A DNA stretch of 61,549 nucleotides from Pseudomonadota bacterium (GTDB lineage: Bacteria > Desulfobacterota > Desulfobacteria > Desulfobacterales > RPRI01): NCBI GenBank assembly GCA_018901125.1, contig JAHIFE010000139.1, positions 1 through 61,549 of the forward strand, given 5' to 3'. Positions 17,826-26,167 of this stretch are shown in pieces. Position 1 is the stretch's first letter. Each line of letters starts with the position of its first letter. The notes under the pieces are model-generated. The model ran no database searches, had not been told where the DNA came from, and was given only the letters and a program-made list of their open reading frames with translations. The translations under genes were made by a program, and so were the position numbers.

Positions 17826-18311
17826 TCAATATTCATCGAGATGATTAAATTCAGCATTTTCGAGCCAGAACTCTGGCCTTCTTATAAATTCAATAAGCTG
17901 CTCTATTAAGAATTTATGTTTATTTTCTTCTTCAATTATTTTTCCGATAACTTCTCGATGATTATCATTTCTTGTATTATCAAGAAGTTCGCTATAGATT
18001 TCGATACTATTCTGTTCATTTGCATAAGCAACCAGATATACTTCTTCCTGAGGAGTACCATTAGAAATTTGCACAGCTCTATCCCTTATGTTCTGAAAGA
18101 TTGCTTTGGCTTCTTTCAAAACGTTAGTATCGGTTAATTCAAAATCTCTTTGTTGTTCCATACTTTCAAAAATAATATAGTGCTTTTTTTCATCTTGTGC
18201 CAGTAAGGTGAAAATTTTTTTTAAGCCGACATCGGTTGTTTTATCGGCTAAATCCGTATAAAATTTTTCTCCGTTCTTTTCTACCTGCTTTGCAAGTTCA
18301 AATATTTTCAT
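17826..18311 (-). CDS. Rubrerythrin-like ferritin-superfamily protein (no rubredoxin domain)
   Basis: 161 residues, a four-helix diiron protein. Carboxylate/His ligand motifs are visible: ELAKQVEKNGEKFY, LLAQDEKKHYIIFESM (E-x2-H type), the third-helix YANEQNSIEIYSEL, and IIEEENKHKFLIEQL (E-E-x2-H). It lacks the C-terminal rubredoxin module of classical rubrerythrin. Probable function is peroxide reduction or iron handling. The start was placed at the ATG at 18311, behind GGAGG; an upstream in-frame start would lie within the ribosome-binding site. It is followed downstream by intergenic repeats and neighbours a stress-gene group. Confidence 0.85.
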   Translation of the reverse strand: MKIFELAKQVEKNGEKFYTDLADKTTDVGLKKIFTLLAQDEKKHYIIFESMEQQRDFELTDTNVLKEAKAIFQNIRDRAVQISNGTPQEEVYLVAYANEQNSIEIYSELLDNTRNDNHREVIGKIIEEENKHKFLIEQLIEFIRRPEFWLENAEFNHLDEY

Positions 18312-18648
18312 AATAAACCTCCTCATATTCCAGTGTGGGAAAATAATAAAACATTAAAGCAAACTCCAAACTGCTTTTAAACCAATTTTCCAGCATCTGA
18401 ACGATTCTATAAATCTTGTATAATGCGTTTTTATCGGTATCCAATCCCGGAATTTACTACTGCCACAAAACTCCATTAAAATATTATCATGTATAATACA
18501 GTAACACAATCTACAGCGGCAAAACAAGAAATGACAATTTTCATAAAACCGATCCTGTGCTTAAACAAACATATATTCCTTGACATAAAACAGTCTTTTA
18601 CTTAATCTTTCCAAATTAAAATATGAGTTCCGGCCAAACTGAATCACA
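18312..18648. other. Intergenic region without recognised feature
   Basis: AT-rich sequence between the ferritin-like gene and the first palindromic repeat. I see no gene, RNA or strong hairpin; it should contain the promoter of the minus-strand ferritin-like gene. Confidence 0.4.
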
Positions 18649-18792
18649 TGAGCCAGTTTCAAAACGTCCCATTTCGGCCGATCTCTGCGTTGGGTGAAAA
18701 TTTTAATCCTCGAAATACTACATGTATTCCTGCGGTTAAAATTTTCACCCGCCTTGACCTTGACCAAACTGAAACATTTTGAAAGTGGCTCA
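18649..18792. repeat. Palindromic repeat family, copy 1 (144 bp)
   Basis: The ends TGAGCCAGTTTCAAAACGT and the reverse-complementary ACATTTTGAAAGTGGCTCA form outer arms. An inner palindrome (18692-18750) is GGGTGAAAATTTTAATCC through GGTTAAAATTTTCACCC. Copies with 80-95% identity by eye occur at 20493, 25337 and 37779. The end carrying CCTTGACCTTGACC faces the DsbA-like gene, whose ATG is 22 bp away. No transposase is encoded; it has the shape of a MITE or a large structured leader element. Confidence 0.9.
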
Positions 18793-18814
18793 CATATATA
18801 AAAAGGAGCTTTTT

Positions 18815-19672
18815 ATGAAATCCAAATTGCTTATGCTTGTCATTACTATCTCAATTTTCTCTGTTGTTTCTTCGCCTTCTTTTGCTGAAGTTGAATGGAG
18901 CGTTCAAAGCCGGTTGCAGATGGATACTACGCCTGTGGATGTTGCAATTTCCTTGTATGACAAGTGGGTTTTCGTGTTAAATGATAAGGGGCAGATCCTT
19001 TGTTTTTCAAAAGACGGCGATTTGAAAGAAAAAATTCAGGTTGGAAATCAATTCGATCAAATCAGGGTTGGCCCAAGAGATAATCTTCTGTTTCTTACAA
19101 GCAGCAAAAACAAAACCGTTGATATTATAGAACTTGACTTTATATACAAAATTAACACAGCAGGTTCCCCTTTTAAAGGATCTTTCAATGCACCGGTTGT
19201 TATAATAGTTTTTACAGATTTTGAATGTTCTTACTGCGCACAGCTTGTCCCGATACTCGATCAGGTGCACAAACAATATCCGAAAGAAGTAAAAATAGTT
19301 TTCAAAAACTACCCGCTTCAAAGCCATAGATTTGCAATGAATGCCGCAATAGCTGCTCTGGCCGCTGAAAGCCAGGGAAAGTTCTGGGAATTCCATGATC
19401 TTCTTTTTAAAAATTACAATCAGCTAAATGACAAGAAAGTTGAAGAGATTATAAACAAAACAGGCATAAACAAACAAGAATTCGAGAAGAAGATACATGA
19501 TCCCCAAATCATACAAAAAGTGCAGCAGGACTATATTGATGGAACCAATGCTGACATAAGAGGTACACCTTCGGTTTTTATAAACGGGAAATTAATTAGA
19601 AACCTGTCAATGGAAGAATTCAGAAACGTCATAGACAAAGATCTGAAGAAAGCACGGAAAAGCATCAAATAA
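18815..19672 (+). CDS. Exported DsbA-family thiol:disulfide protein
   Basis: 285 residues from ATG 18815, chosen because AAAGGAG lies at the right distance and a signal peptide follows (MKSKLLMLVITISIFSVVSS, cleavage likely after SFA-E). The first 120 residues look like a small beta-rich domain (WVFVLNDKGQILCF). The second part is a DsbA/DsbG-like thioredoxin fold with the active site FECSYCAQ (C-x2-C) and a cis-proline loop RGTPSVFING. It probably reduces, oxidises or isomerises disulfides in the periplasm. A copy of the palindromic repeat family sits directly upstream. The Tat-exported SOD on the opposite strand may share the oxidative-stress theme. Confidence 0.88.
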   Translation: MKSKLLMLVITISIFSVVSSPSFAEVEWSVQSRLQMDTTPVDVAISLYDKWVFVLNDKGQILCFSKDGDLKEKIQVGNQFDQIRVGPRDNLLFLTSSKNKTVDIIELDFIYKINTAGSPFKGSFNAPVVIIVFTDFECSYCAQLVPILDQVHKQYPKEVKIVFKNYPLQSHRFAMNAAIAALAAESQGKFWEFHDLLFKNYNQLNDKKVEEIINKTGINKQEFEKKIHDPQIIQKVQQDYIDGTNADIRGTPSVFINGKLIRNLSMEEFRNVIDKDLKKARKSIK

Positions 19673-19735
19673 AAGTTCAAGGCTATAGGTATGATGTTGT
19701 TACCCATATTTTTAAAATCCTATTACAGGTTCACT

Positions 19736-20455
19736 CTAATTACCGGCATTATACGAAGCAAATTCCCAGTTGATAAGCCTGTCAAGCACAGCATTAACAT
19801 AATCTCCACGCCTATTCTGATAATCAATATAATAAGCATGCTCCCATACATCGATTGTCAACAGTAGTTTCATACCCATTTTCAATGGATTATCTGCATT
19901 GCCGGTCTTTAACACCTTAAGCTTATCGCCATCAATAACAAGCCATACCCAACCGCTACCAAACTGAGAAACAGCTGCACCCGCAAGCTCTTTCTTACAG
20001 GCTTCCACGCTTCCGAAAGAAGACTCGATTTTTTGCTTGAGCGCAGCAGGCGGATCACCCCCGCCTTTCGGCTTAAGACTTTGCCAATAAAAATTATGGT
20101 TCCAAACCTGGGCTGCATTATTGTAGATTGCGATATTATCTGCTTGCCCTGTCGTGCTGATAATAATTTTTTCCAATGATTGTTCGGCATATTCTGTTCC
20201 TGCAACAAGCTTATTAAGGTTGTCTACGTAACCTTTGTGGTGCTTCCCATAATGGAAACCCATTGTTCTGGCTGAAATTACAGGCTCCAATGCTGTCTCA
20301 GCATAAGGAAGCGGAGGCAAAACATGGGAAGTCGCCGATTGTGCTGCCCATGATAAACCGCCCAAAGCTAAAAAAAGGGCGGCGCTGGCGGAACCAAAAA
20401 TAAATTCCCGACGATCAAACGCAACAGATGAATTAACCATATTATTATTGTTCAT
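19736..20455 (-). CDS. sod: Exported Fe/Mn superoxide dismutase with twin-arginine signal
   Basis: 239 residues. The N-terminus has a Tat-type signal, [20 protein letters not shown], followed by ...WAAQ as probable cleavage region. The mature enzyme has the Fe/Mn-SOD pattern: ligand His in [12 protein letters not shown], His in [12 protein letters not shown], and Asp and His in [18 protein letters not shown]. All four metal ligands are present. Export by Tat fits a folded, metal-loaded enzyme acting in the periplasm, which is an uncommon place for a Fe/Mn SOD in an anaerobe. ATG is preceded by AAGGAG. A palindromic repeat copy begins 37 bp upstream of the start. Confidence 0.93.
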   Translation of the reverse strand: MNNNNMVNSSVAFDRREFIFGSASAALFLALGGLSWAAQSATSHVLPPLPYAETALEPVISARTMGFHYGKHHKGYVDNLNKLVAGTEYAEQSLEKIIISTTGQADNIAIYNNAAQVWNHNFYWQSLKPKGGGDPPAALKQKIESSFGSVEACKKELAGAAVSQFGSGWVWLVIDGDKLKVLKTGNADNPLKMGMKLLLTIDVWEHAYYIDYQNRRGDYVNAVLDRLINWEFASYNAGN

Positions 20456-20492
20456 GTCTGCTCCTTATTGCTAATCGAAAAATTTATCAAAT

Positions 20493-20639
20493 TGAGCCAC
20501 TTCCAAAACGTTTCAGTTTGGTCAAGGTCAAGGCGGGTGAAAATTTTAACCACAGGAATATCTGGGGTATTTCGAGGATTAAAAATTACCGCCCACCGCA
20601 GAGAGATCGGTCAAAATGGGGCGTTTTGAAACTTGCTCA
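20493..20639. repeat. Palindromic repeat family, copy 2 (147 bp)
   Basis: Starts TGAGCCACTTCCAAAACGTT and ends GTTTTGAAACTTGCTCA. The inner core GGGTGAAAATTTTAACC...GAGGATTAAAAATTACCGCCC is slightly decayed. The end with TTTGGTCAAGGTCAAGG faces the minus-strand SOD gene, 37 bp from its start. Orientation relative to the gene equals that of copies 1, 3 and 4. Confidence 0.9.
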
Positions 20640-20784
20640 ACAGTTTATACATTCTTTTGTTAAATTATATGATGTAAAATATTCAATGCAAGTTTTTTTT
20701 ATAAGCTGCTGCTTGTTTTTTTATTTATCCTATCAAGCTGTGTCTTTCAAAGAATTAGGAAATTCTAATAATCAACTCCCAACT

Positions 20785-21654
20785 CTATAAACAGGCGCCG
20801 GGATATTCGGGAAAAGGAAAACCTGTTTTTGATTCTTCCGTTCCTTTAACTATCGTTTCAAGAAACGAAAAAGGAAAACCCATTCCTAACCTGTCGCCCT
20901 CAAATTTCGCAATTAGCCTTGCACCTAAACAATAGGGAGAAAAGTTTATTCCTTTCAATAAATACGGTCTTACAATTAAATCTGAGCATCCGGCTCGAAG
21001 TCCTCCGACATTTGCCTCAACCCGGTTTCCGGTTAAGTACTGATAACCTTGTATCAGTCTGCATAACTCCACAGGCCTTAAAGAAAGTATTACGACATCA
21101 GGCATAATCCTCACATCTTCAAAATCCGGGGAAAAATAGAATACTCCCTGAGTAGTTGGCGGCTGCAGAGACAGCATATCAGATATGGCCTTGCGAGCTA
21201 TACTCTTTGTTCTGTATCTACCGGAATCATCTTTGCCGAATAAAGCATAATCTTCTTTTTTTGAATCCTTAAACGCATAAACCGTACCATCGGCAAACTC
21301 AAGCGGTGAAGGCGGGATAAAGGAATCTCCTTTGCCACTGCTTCTTTTCATAATTTCAATATATTCTCTCGACCCTTTCAGGGGAGAAGATTGATACTTG
21401 TCAACTAAACCCAGGCTTATTGCAGCAGCAATACAGCCCATGCTGTGAACTGTCAGATAGACTGCATCCCCCATCATAGTTGTTCTCATTGAATGACAGG
21501 AAGTTATAGCAATTCCATCGGGTTCATATTTCATTACTTCTTCGGGAACACTTTCATATTTCTTAAATATTCTTACTCCGGCGGAAGGAATATTTATATT
21601 TGGTACATCCAATGCTTTTTCAAGTCTTATCATCAACTCATTAAATATATTCAT
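20785..21654 (-). CDS. DUF169 family protein
   Basis: 289 residues resembling DUF169 proteins, found mainly in anaerobic bacteria and archaea. Family-like segments are GIAITSCHSMRTTMMGDAVY near residue 48, GCIAAAISLGLV, VVILSLRPVELCRLIQGYQY and VRPYLLKGINFSPYCLGAR. Several cysteines are conserved-looking (SCHSM, MGCIAA, SPYCLGAR) and could bind an iron-sulfur cluster or metal. Function is unknown. It stands alone between the SOD repeat and a long gap; no operon partner is evident. Confidence 0.75.
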   Translation of the reverse strand: MNIFNELMIRLEKALDVPNINIPSAGVRIFKKYESVPEEVMKYEPDGIAITSCHSMRTTMMGDAVYLTVHSMGCIAAAISLGLVDKYQSSPLKGSREYIEIMKRSSGKGDSFIPPSPLEFADGTVYAFKDSKKEDYALFGKDDSGRYRTKSIARKAISDMLSLQPPTTQGVFYFSPDFEDVRIMPDVVILSLRPVELCRLIQGYQYLTGNRVEANVGGLRAGCSDLIVRPYLLKGINFSPYCLGARLIAKFEGDRLGMGFPFSFLETIVKGTEESKTGFPFPEYPGACL

Positions 21655-22302
21655 TCTGTTTTTCTCTTTGAAACATGGCTAAAAATTATGACTTTACCAC
21701 TAATATCGCACTCCATCCTCGGCGCAACTATGATCTTTCGATAAGCTCACAAACCCTGATTTCTGATACCTGACTCAATTCCCCATACCCTCTAAATGAT
21801 AAATAAGAGCTAATAAAAGCTCTCAATATCATATAGTTTGTATCGTAAAATACCGCAAGCCGATTTTGTGTGCTGCTATAGCTTAGCGCTTGTAATATTT
21901 AAACCGGGCATTTTGAGCCTGAATATTTGATTGGCTATTTAAAGATGCATTATTTTTCGTAACTAATTGACATTTGAAAGCGTTTCTGTTAGCTTCCAGA
22001 CGAAAAAATAACCGCACTCACTAAAATTATAATTTTGAATAAAGTAGAAAAAATAATGCCCCGGGGCTGAGTAAGCGCCAGGCCGGAAATTATAAAATCA
22101 GTCTTAAGCGGTATCGTAACCGCAGTTAAAGCCCAAATAAAAATCAGCACTATTAAACCGCAATAGCGGGCGCATTACCATAAGCCTTTAGCAGGATAAG
22201 AAGCAGGTCCAAAAAAGAAGCGAATAAGATTTCGAAAGTATAACTCCCATATATTTTGTTTAATTAACAGAGCGTTAATAATATTAGATAAGGAGAACCG
22301 CC
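21655..22302. other. Long intergenic gap, possible membrane-gene remnant
   Basis: No supported gene in 648 bp. On the minus strand, 22150 down to 21989 reads 53 codons from GTG with two hydrophobic stretches (VLIFIWALTAVTIPL and FKIIILVSAVIF), but it has no convincing ribosome-binding site and stops a few codons upstream, so it looks like debris of a membrane-protein gene. The promoter of the hcp remnant should lie near 22230-22290. Confidence 0.35.
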
Positions 22303-22597
22303 ATGTTTTGCTACCAATGTGAGCAAACCGCAAAAGGTACAGGCTGCACTGTTCAGGGCGTTTGTGGAAAACTTCCTGATGTAACAGCATTGCAGGATCT
22401 GCTGCTTTATTGTCTTATGGGACTTTCCCAGGTTGCAGTAGAAGAACGCAAAGTCGGTATCTCCGACTCAGACATCAATGTTTTTACCGTAAAAGCCGGC
22501 TTTTCTATCGCCAAATGTGCTCGATACCTTTATAAAAAATTTCGATATAAAACCCATTTCCACTCCTGACGAGGATCTTAAAGCCATTTTAGGATAA
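22303..22597 (+). pseudogene. hcp: Hybrid cluster protein (hydroxylamine reductase) gene with internal deletion
   Basis: The first ~75 codons are a good Hcp N-terminus, with the cluster motif MFCYQCEQTAKGTGC...GVCGK and QDLLLYCLMGLSQVA. The reading frame then stops at 22569, but in the +1 frame the final codons read NFDIKPISTPDEDLKAILG before TAA at 22595-22597, which is the normal Hcp C-terminus. Full-length Hcp has roughly 540 residues, so about 450 central residues, including all hybrid-cluster ligands, are gone and the ends are joined out of frame. A ribosome-binding site (AAGGAG) is still present. The gene cannot make an active enzyme. Confidence 0.88.
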
Positions 22598-22686
22598 AAT
22601 GTTTATATGCAAAACAAACTGCTCAAAATAAACCAAAAACTGAAAAAATTGCAATATAAAGCTTTGCAAAACAGTCAGGAGAAGAA

Positions 22687-22908
22687 ATGCCGCATATCAT
22701 CATAAAACTCTATCCGGGCAGATCGGAGGAGCAGAAGAAAAAGCTAACCGATGCAATAGTAAAAGATGTTGTCTCCATTGCAAATTGTGAAGCAAAAACC
22801 GTATCAGTTGCAATTGAAGAAGTTAATCCCAAAGATTGGGCTGAAAAAGTATACAAACCGGATATCTTGGGAAATAAAGACAAACTATACAAAGAACCTG
22901 GAGAATAA
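22687..22908 (+). CDS. 4-oxalocrotonate tautomerase family protein
   Basis: 73 residues starting MPHIIIKLYPGRSEEQKKKL. Proline directly after the initiator Met would become the catalytic N-terminal Pro-1 of the tautomerase superfamily. The rest (AIVKDVVSIANCEAKTVSVAIEEV, then PKDWAEKVY) fits the beta-alpha-beta fold, with a C-terminal extension of about ten residues. AGGAGAAG precedes the ATG. The physiological substrate is unknown. Confidence 0.85.
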   Translation: MPHIIIKLYPGRSEEQKKKLTDAIVKDVVSIANCEAKTVSVAIEEVNPKDWAEKVYKPDILGNKDKLYKEPGE

Positions 22909-23078
22909 TATCATCTGCTTAAGTCTCCTGGTGAATTCTCGCTGCACGGGCCGTAGTGCAGTTTCGACAGAGCGTATCTTGGCAGCTTAGGGGAAAGTAT
23001 TGCTATTCGTGATTATTACATAAGAAACTATTTTATTATTACTATCTGAACTGAATAACAACTTACTAAGAGATTATC

Positions 23079-23417
23079 ATGAATGACACCGATACAAAAT
23101 CTGACAGAAGAAAAGAAAACAGGCTTTTCGGCGATCAATACCATAGCGTTCAAATTGCAAAGCCTGAGTTTGAACTTGCTTATCACTTCAGGATAAGAAA
23201 TATTTCTACTAAAGGAATGTGCATTATAGTTCGGCAAGATTCAAAAATAATGGAGCATCTGAACGTTGGTGACATATTTGAAATGCAGTTTTATCCTATG
23301 AAAGAATCAGATCCCGTTGAAAATGCAAAAGCCGAAATCAAACACATTTCCAAAGATGATTTAGGAAAATTCCGGGGACATTATCTAGTTGGTTTAAATA
23401 AATTAGAGCCTGAATGA
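23079..23417 (+). CDS. PilZ-domain protein
   Basis: 112 residues matching a stand-alone PilZ domain, the usual receptor for cyclic di-GMP. The two binding motifs are recognisable: SDRRKENR (R-x3-R type) near residue 8 and IRNISTKGMCI (D/N-x-S-x2-G) near 39. The rest is a beta-barrel pattern ending HYLVGLNKLE. It has no attached output domain. It is a single gene flanked by gaps, so its target is not evident. Confidence 0.78.
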   Translation: MNDTDTKSDRRKENRLFGDQYHSVQIAKPEFELAYHFRIRNISTKGMCIIVRQDSKIMEHLNVGDIFEMQFYPMKESDPVENAKAEIKHISKDDLGKFRGHYLVGLNKLEPE

Positions 23418-23770
23418 TTTCATATCAGGATTTCATGATTATTTTATAGCTATAGCTAATCTGAAATCAATCCGAATTCCTTAATACCGGAGATCCCAGT
23501 CTGTTTAGAACGGAAATCTTAAATTTACTTCAAGTGACGGATAAGCAGCGCCTTTCTTCCATCTTGTCTTCGATTTTAGACATTAAATATTGCACCCTGA
23601 TCCATATAAGGATAGAATAAAAAAAATAAAGTTTCGACAATAATTATAGTCATAATTATATGGTGGAACTCAAAGCCTGCGTATTTTCTCTTTATGCAAA
23701 CTCATATCGCAGTTGTTAAAGGCATTAAAGATGTTTTTATAATATATAAATATTGAAAGGAGACCAAGAT
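23418..23770. other. Intergenic region without recognised feature
   Basis: Nothing beyond AT-rich sequence is seen between the PilZ gene and rubrerythrin. The last 15 bp contain the AAGGAG ribosome-binding site used by rubrerythrin. Confidence 0.4.
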
Positions 23771-24265
23771 ATGGCTAAGACGGAAAAGAATTTATGGGAA
23801 GCTTTTGCAGGTGAATCTCAGGCAAATCGTAAGTATCTGGCATTTGCAAAACAGGCCGAAAAAGACGGATATCCCCGCATAGCAAAGCTTTTTAGAGCTG
23901 CTGCCGAAGCCGAAACCATTCATGCTCACGCTCATTTGAAGGTCGTTGGGGGTATAAACAGTACCTCAGAAAACCTTAAGGAGGCCATAGAAGGCGAAAC
24001 CCATGAGTTTAAATCAATGTACCCTGAAATGATAAAAGCAGCAGAAGAGGAAGGAAATAAGGCGGCAGTCAGAACATTTTCTTACGCCAATGAAGTCGAG
24101 AAAGTCCATGCGGCTCTTTATCAAAAAGCTCTTGATAATATGGACAAGAAGGAACCGGTTGATTATTATATCTGCACAGTATGCGGATACACCTGTGAAA
24201 ATGAGCCGCCTGATTCATGCCCCGTATGCAATTCAAAAGCAAAAGCTTTTGTGAAAGTAGACTAA
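23771..24265 (+). CDS. rbr: Rubrerythrin
   Basis: 164 residues from ATG 23771; AAGGAG at 23757-23762 decides this start over an in-frame TTG at 23753. The N-terminal diiron domain has FAGESQANRKYLAFAKQAE, AAEAETIHAHAHL and SYANEVEKVHAALY ligand motifs. The C-terminal rubredoxin module has CTVCGYTC and CPVCNSKAKAF (two C-x2-C pairs). Rubrerythrin reduces hydrogen peroxide in the cytoplasm of anaerobes with electrons from rubredoxin or NADH-linked partners. The MetE-like gene begins 7 bp after the stop, so they may be co-transcribed. Confidence 0.95.
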   Translation: MAKTEKNLWEAFAGESQANRKYLAFAKQAEKDGYPRIAKLFRAAAEAETIHAHAHLKVVGGINSTSENLKEAIEGETHEFKSMYPEMIKAAEEEGNKAAVRTFSYANEVEKVHAALYQKALDNMDKKEPVDYYICTVCGYTCENEPPDSCPVCNSKAKAFVKVD

Positions 24266-24272
24266 TATACCT

Positions 24273-25298
24273 ATGCCAATCCCGGGAAATCTTCTGACAA
24301 CTGCAATGGCGGTTATGCCTCATACGAATGTGGATCGAGCGTTAGAGATAGCTTTATCTCTTGATATTCCGTTCTGGCCACAACTTCCGAATTACAGCTA
24401 TTACGAAGATATGTATGTTCAGGCTGCGGAGCATTTTCCGGGCATTCTTCTTGATATAAAAAACAAGACCCTCCGGTTTTCACTCGAAAAATTCATCGGC
24501 GAATTTGAAGAGACGATGAGTCATTTTGATGAGCCCGAATATTTCGATATCAGTAATACCTATTCTGAAGTTTATCATAAATTTCTTTCCCGCGATTTAT
24601 CCGACAGACCGGCAATCCGTGGCCAGCTTGAAGGGCCCATTAGTTTCGGCTTCAATATTATGGATGAAAATAAGCGCCCTATCCTTTTCGATGACACCGT
24701 TCGCCCTTTTATGCTTGAATTTATGACAAAGAGAATAAACATTCAGCTTTCCCGATTAAAAAAACTTAACAAAAACGCATTTATGTTTATAGACGAGCCC
24801 GGACTTCAGTTTCTTTTCTCAGCCATGTCAGGATTTGGTGATATGAAAGCCAAAGGCGATCTGGATCTTTTTTTCTCGATGCTTGATCGCCCTTGCGGCA
24901 TACACCTTTGCGGAAATCCTGACTGGGATTTTCTGCTTAATCTAAACCTGGATATATTGTCTTTGGATATATATACCAATGCCGAAATATTTTCATCTTA
25001 TGCATCATCTATTAAGCGTTTTATAGATCGGGGCGGTGTTATAGTCTGGGGCATTGTGCCGACTGGTTTTGAAAATTTTGAAAAAGAAAATATAGCGTCT
25101 CTTATAAACCGTCTTGAAGAGACGTGGCAGGTTCTATCAAAAAAAGGAATCGATATAAATTTTTTGTTAAGTAAAAGCCTTCTCTCTCCTGCAACTTGTT
25201 GCCTGGTAAATCCCGATAAGGAAAAAACTGTTGAAAAAGCCTTTGAAACAATAAAATCGATATCAGGGAAACTAAGAGAAAAATACCGGCTTGATTGA
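24273..25298 (+). CDS. MetE-core / UroD-like (cobalamin-independent methionine synthase family) protein
   Basis: 341 residues resembling the C-terminal catalytic barrel of MetE without its N-terminal half. Possible zinc ligands are present: GIHLCGNPDW (H-x-C) near residue 211 and a late SPATCCLVN near 309, the MetE/core-MetE pattern. IDEPGLQF and GQLEGPISFG also match. Core-MetE proteins of anaerobes and archaea are thought to methylate homocysteine from a corrinoid donor instead of methyl-folate, but the donor here is unknown. A rubrerythrin gene lies 7 bp upstream. A palindromic repeat follows 38 bp after the stop. Confidence 0.72.
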   Translation: MPIPGNLLTTAMAVMPHTNVDRALEIALSLDIPFWPQLPNYSYYEDMYVQAAEHFPGILLDIKNKTLRFSLEKFIGEFEETMSHFDEPEYFDISNTYSEVYHKFLSRDLSDRPAIRGQLEGPISFGFNIMDENKRPILFDDTVRPFMLEFMTKRINIQLSRLKKLNKNAFMFIDEPGLQFLFSAMSGFGDMKAKGDLDLFFSMLDRPCGIHLCGNPDWDFLLNLNLDILSLDIYTNAEIFSSYASSIKRFIDRGGVIVWGIVPTGFENFEKENIASLINRLEETWQVLSKKGIDINFLLSKSLLSPATCCLVNPDKEKTVEKAFETIKSISGKLREKYRLD

Positions 25299-25336
25299 GT
25301 ATGCTGATCAAGTAAAATTGAAGCAAATAATTCTGT

Positions 25337-25479
25337 TGAGCCAGTTTCAAAACGTCCCATTTTGGCCGATCTCTGCGTTGGGTGAAAATTTTAATCCTCG
25401 AAATACTCTGAGTATTCCTGCGGTTAAAATTTTCACCAGCCTTGACCTTGACCAAACTGAAACGTTTTGAAAGTGGCTC
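25337..25479. repeat. Palindromic repeat family, copy 3 (143 bp)
   Basis: Nearly identical to copy 1 by eye: TGAGCCAGTTTCAAAACGT at the left, inner GGGTGAAAATTTTAATCC...GGTTAAAATTTTCACC, and CTTGACCTTGACCAAACTG then AACGTTTTGAAAGTGGCTC at the right. The CTTGACC end faces marC, whose chosen ATG lies 50 bp downstream. Confidence 0.9.
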
Positions 25480-25529
25480 TGTTATTCATGATCATAATTC
25501 CCTTAACCAGGACTTTTCGGAAAGAATAT

Positions 25530-26117
25530 ATGGATATTTTTCAATCTTTCGTGCCGACCCTTATTCCTCTTATGGTTGCTATGGACGCTCCCGGAATTCT
25601 TCCGCTTTATATAGGTATGACAGAAGGAATTAATAAACAGGAACGTAAAAAGATTGTCCGTCAATCAATAATCACGGCCTTTATAGTTACAGTCGGTTTC
25701 ATTCTTCTGGGGCAGGTCATATTTAATGCCCTAGGAATACTTGTTGAAGATTTCATGATCGCAGGCGGCGGTGTGCTGTTGATCATAGCCGTTGCTGACG
25801 TTGTTCGCGCCGGTGAAAGACAAATTGAGCGAAGCCCGGAATTCGGCGTAGTCCCTTTTGGCACACCTCTCATAGCTGGTCCAGGCACACTCACCACTGC
25901 TCTTGTTCTTGTTGGAACAAACGGCTATATCCCCGTCATCTTTTCGCTGATAGTAAACCTCTTATTTGCATGGCTTATATTTAACCAATCGGAACGTATC
26001 ATAAACTTTTTTGGAATAAGCGGTTCCAGAGCTTTTGCCAAAGTTGCTTCACTCATCCTTGCAGCCTTTGCAGTTAAGATGATAAGAAGCGGAATTATGA
26101 AATTAATACAGGGTTGA
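25530..26117 (+). CDS. marC: MarC-family integral membrane protein
   Basis: 195 residues with about six transmembrane segments. The family motif FVPTLIPLMVAMDAPGILPL is at the N-terminus, and PEFGVVPFGTPLIAGPGTLT around residue 110 is the highly conserved second-half loop. The function of MarC/YchE/SnatA proteins is uncertain; one relative is reported as an amino-acid transporter. ATG 25530 (GGAAAG upstream) gives the usual family start; an earlier in-frame codon would begin inside the repeat element and add a non-homologous leader. Copy 3 of the repeat occupies the upstream region. Confidence 0.88.
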   Translation: MDIFQSFVPTLIPLMVAMDAPGILPLYIGMTEGINKQERKKIVRQSIITAFIVTVGFILLGQVIFNALGILVEDFMIAGGGVLLIIAVADVVRAGERQIERSPEFGVVPFGTPLIAGPGTLTTALVLVGTNGYIPVIFSLIVNLLFAWLIFNQSERIINFFGISGSRAFAKVASLILAAFAVKMIRSGIMKLIQG

Positions 26118-26167
26118 TAAGTGGCGGATTTGAAGAACAACCAAAAAAAATGGTTTTGATTATTTTT

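Noticed and set aside
18561-18767. Similar small reading frames (LVKVKAGENFNRRN...) on one strand of each repeat copy (also 20518-20790, 25102-25455, near 38030)
   Set aside because: They arise because the repeat sequence itself is conserved. Copy 4 has a stop within the frame, starts are TTG without ribosome-binding sites, and each frame runs into unrelated flanking sequence.
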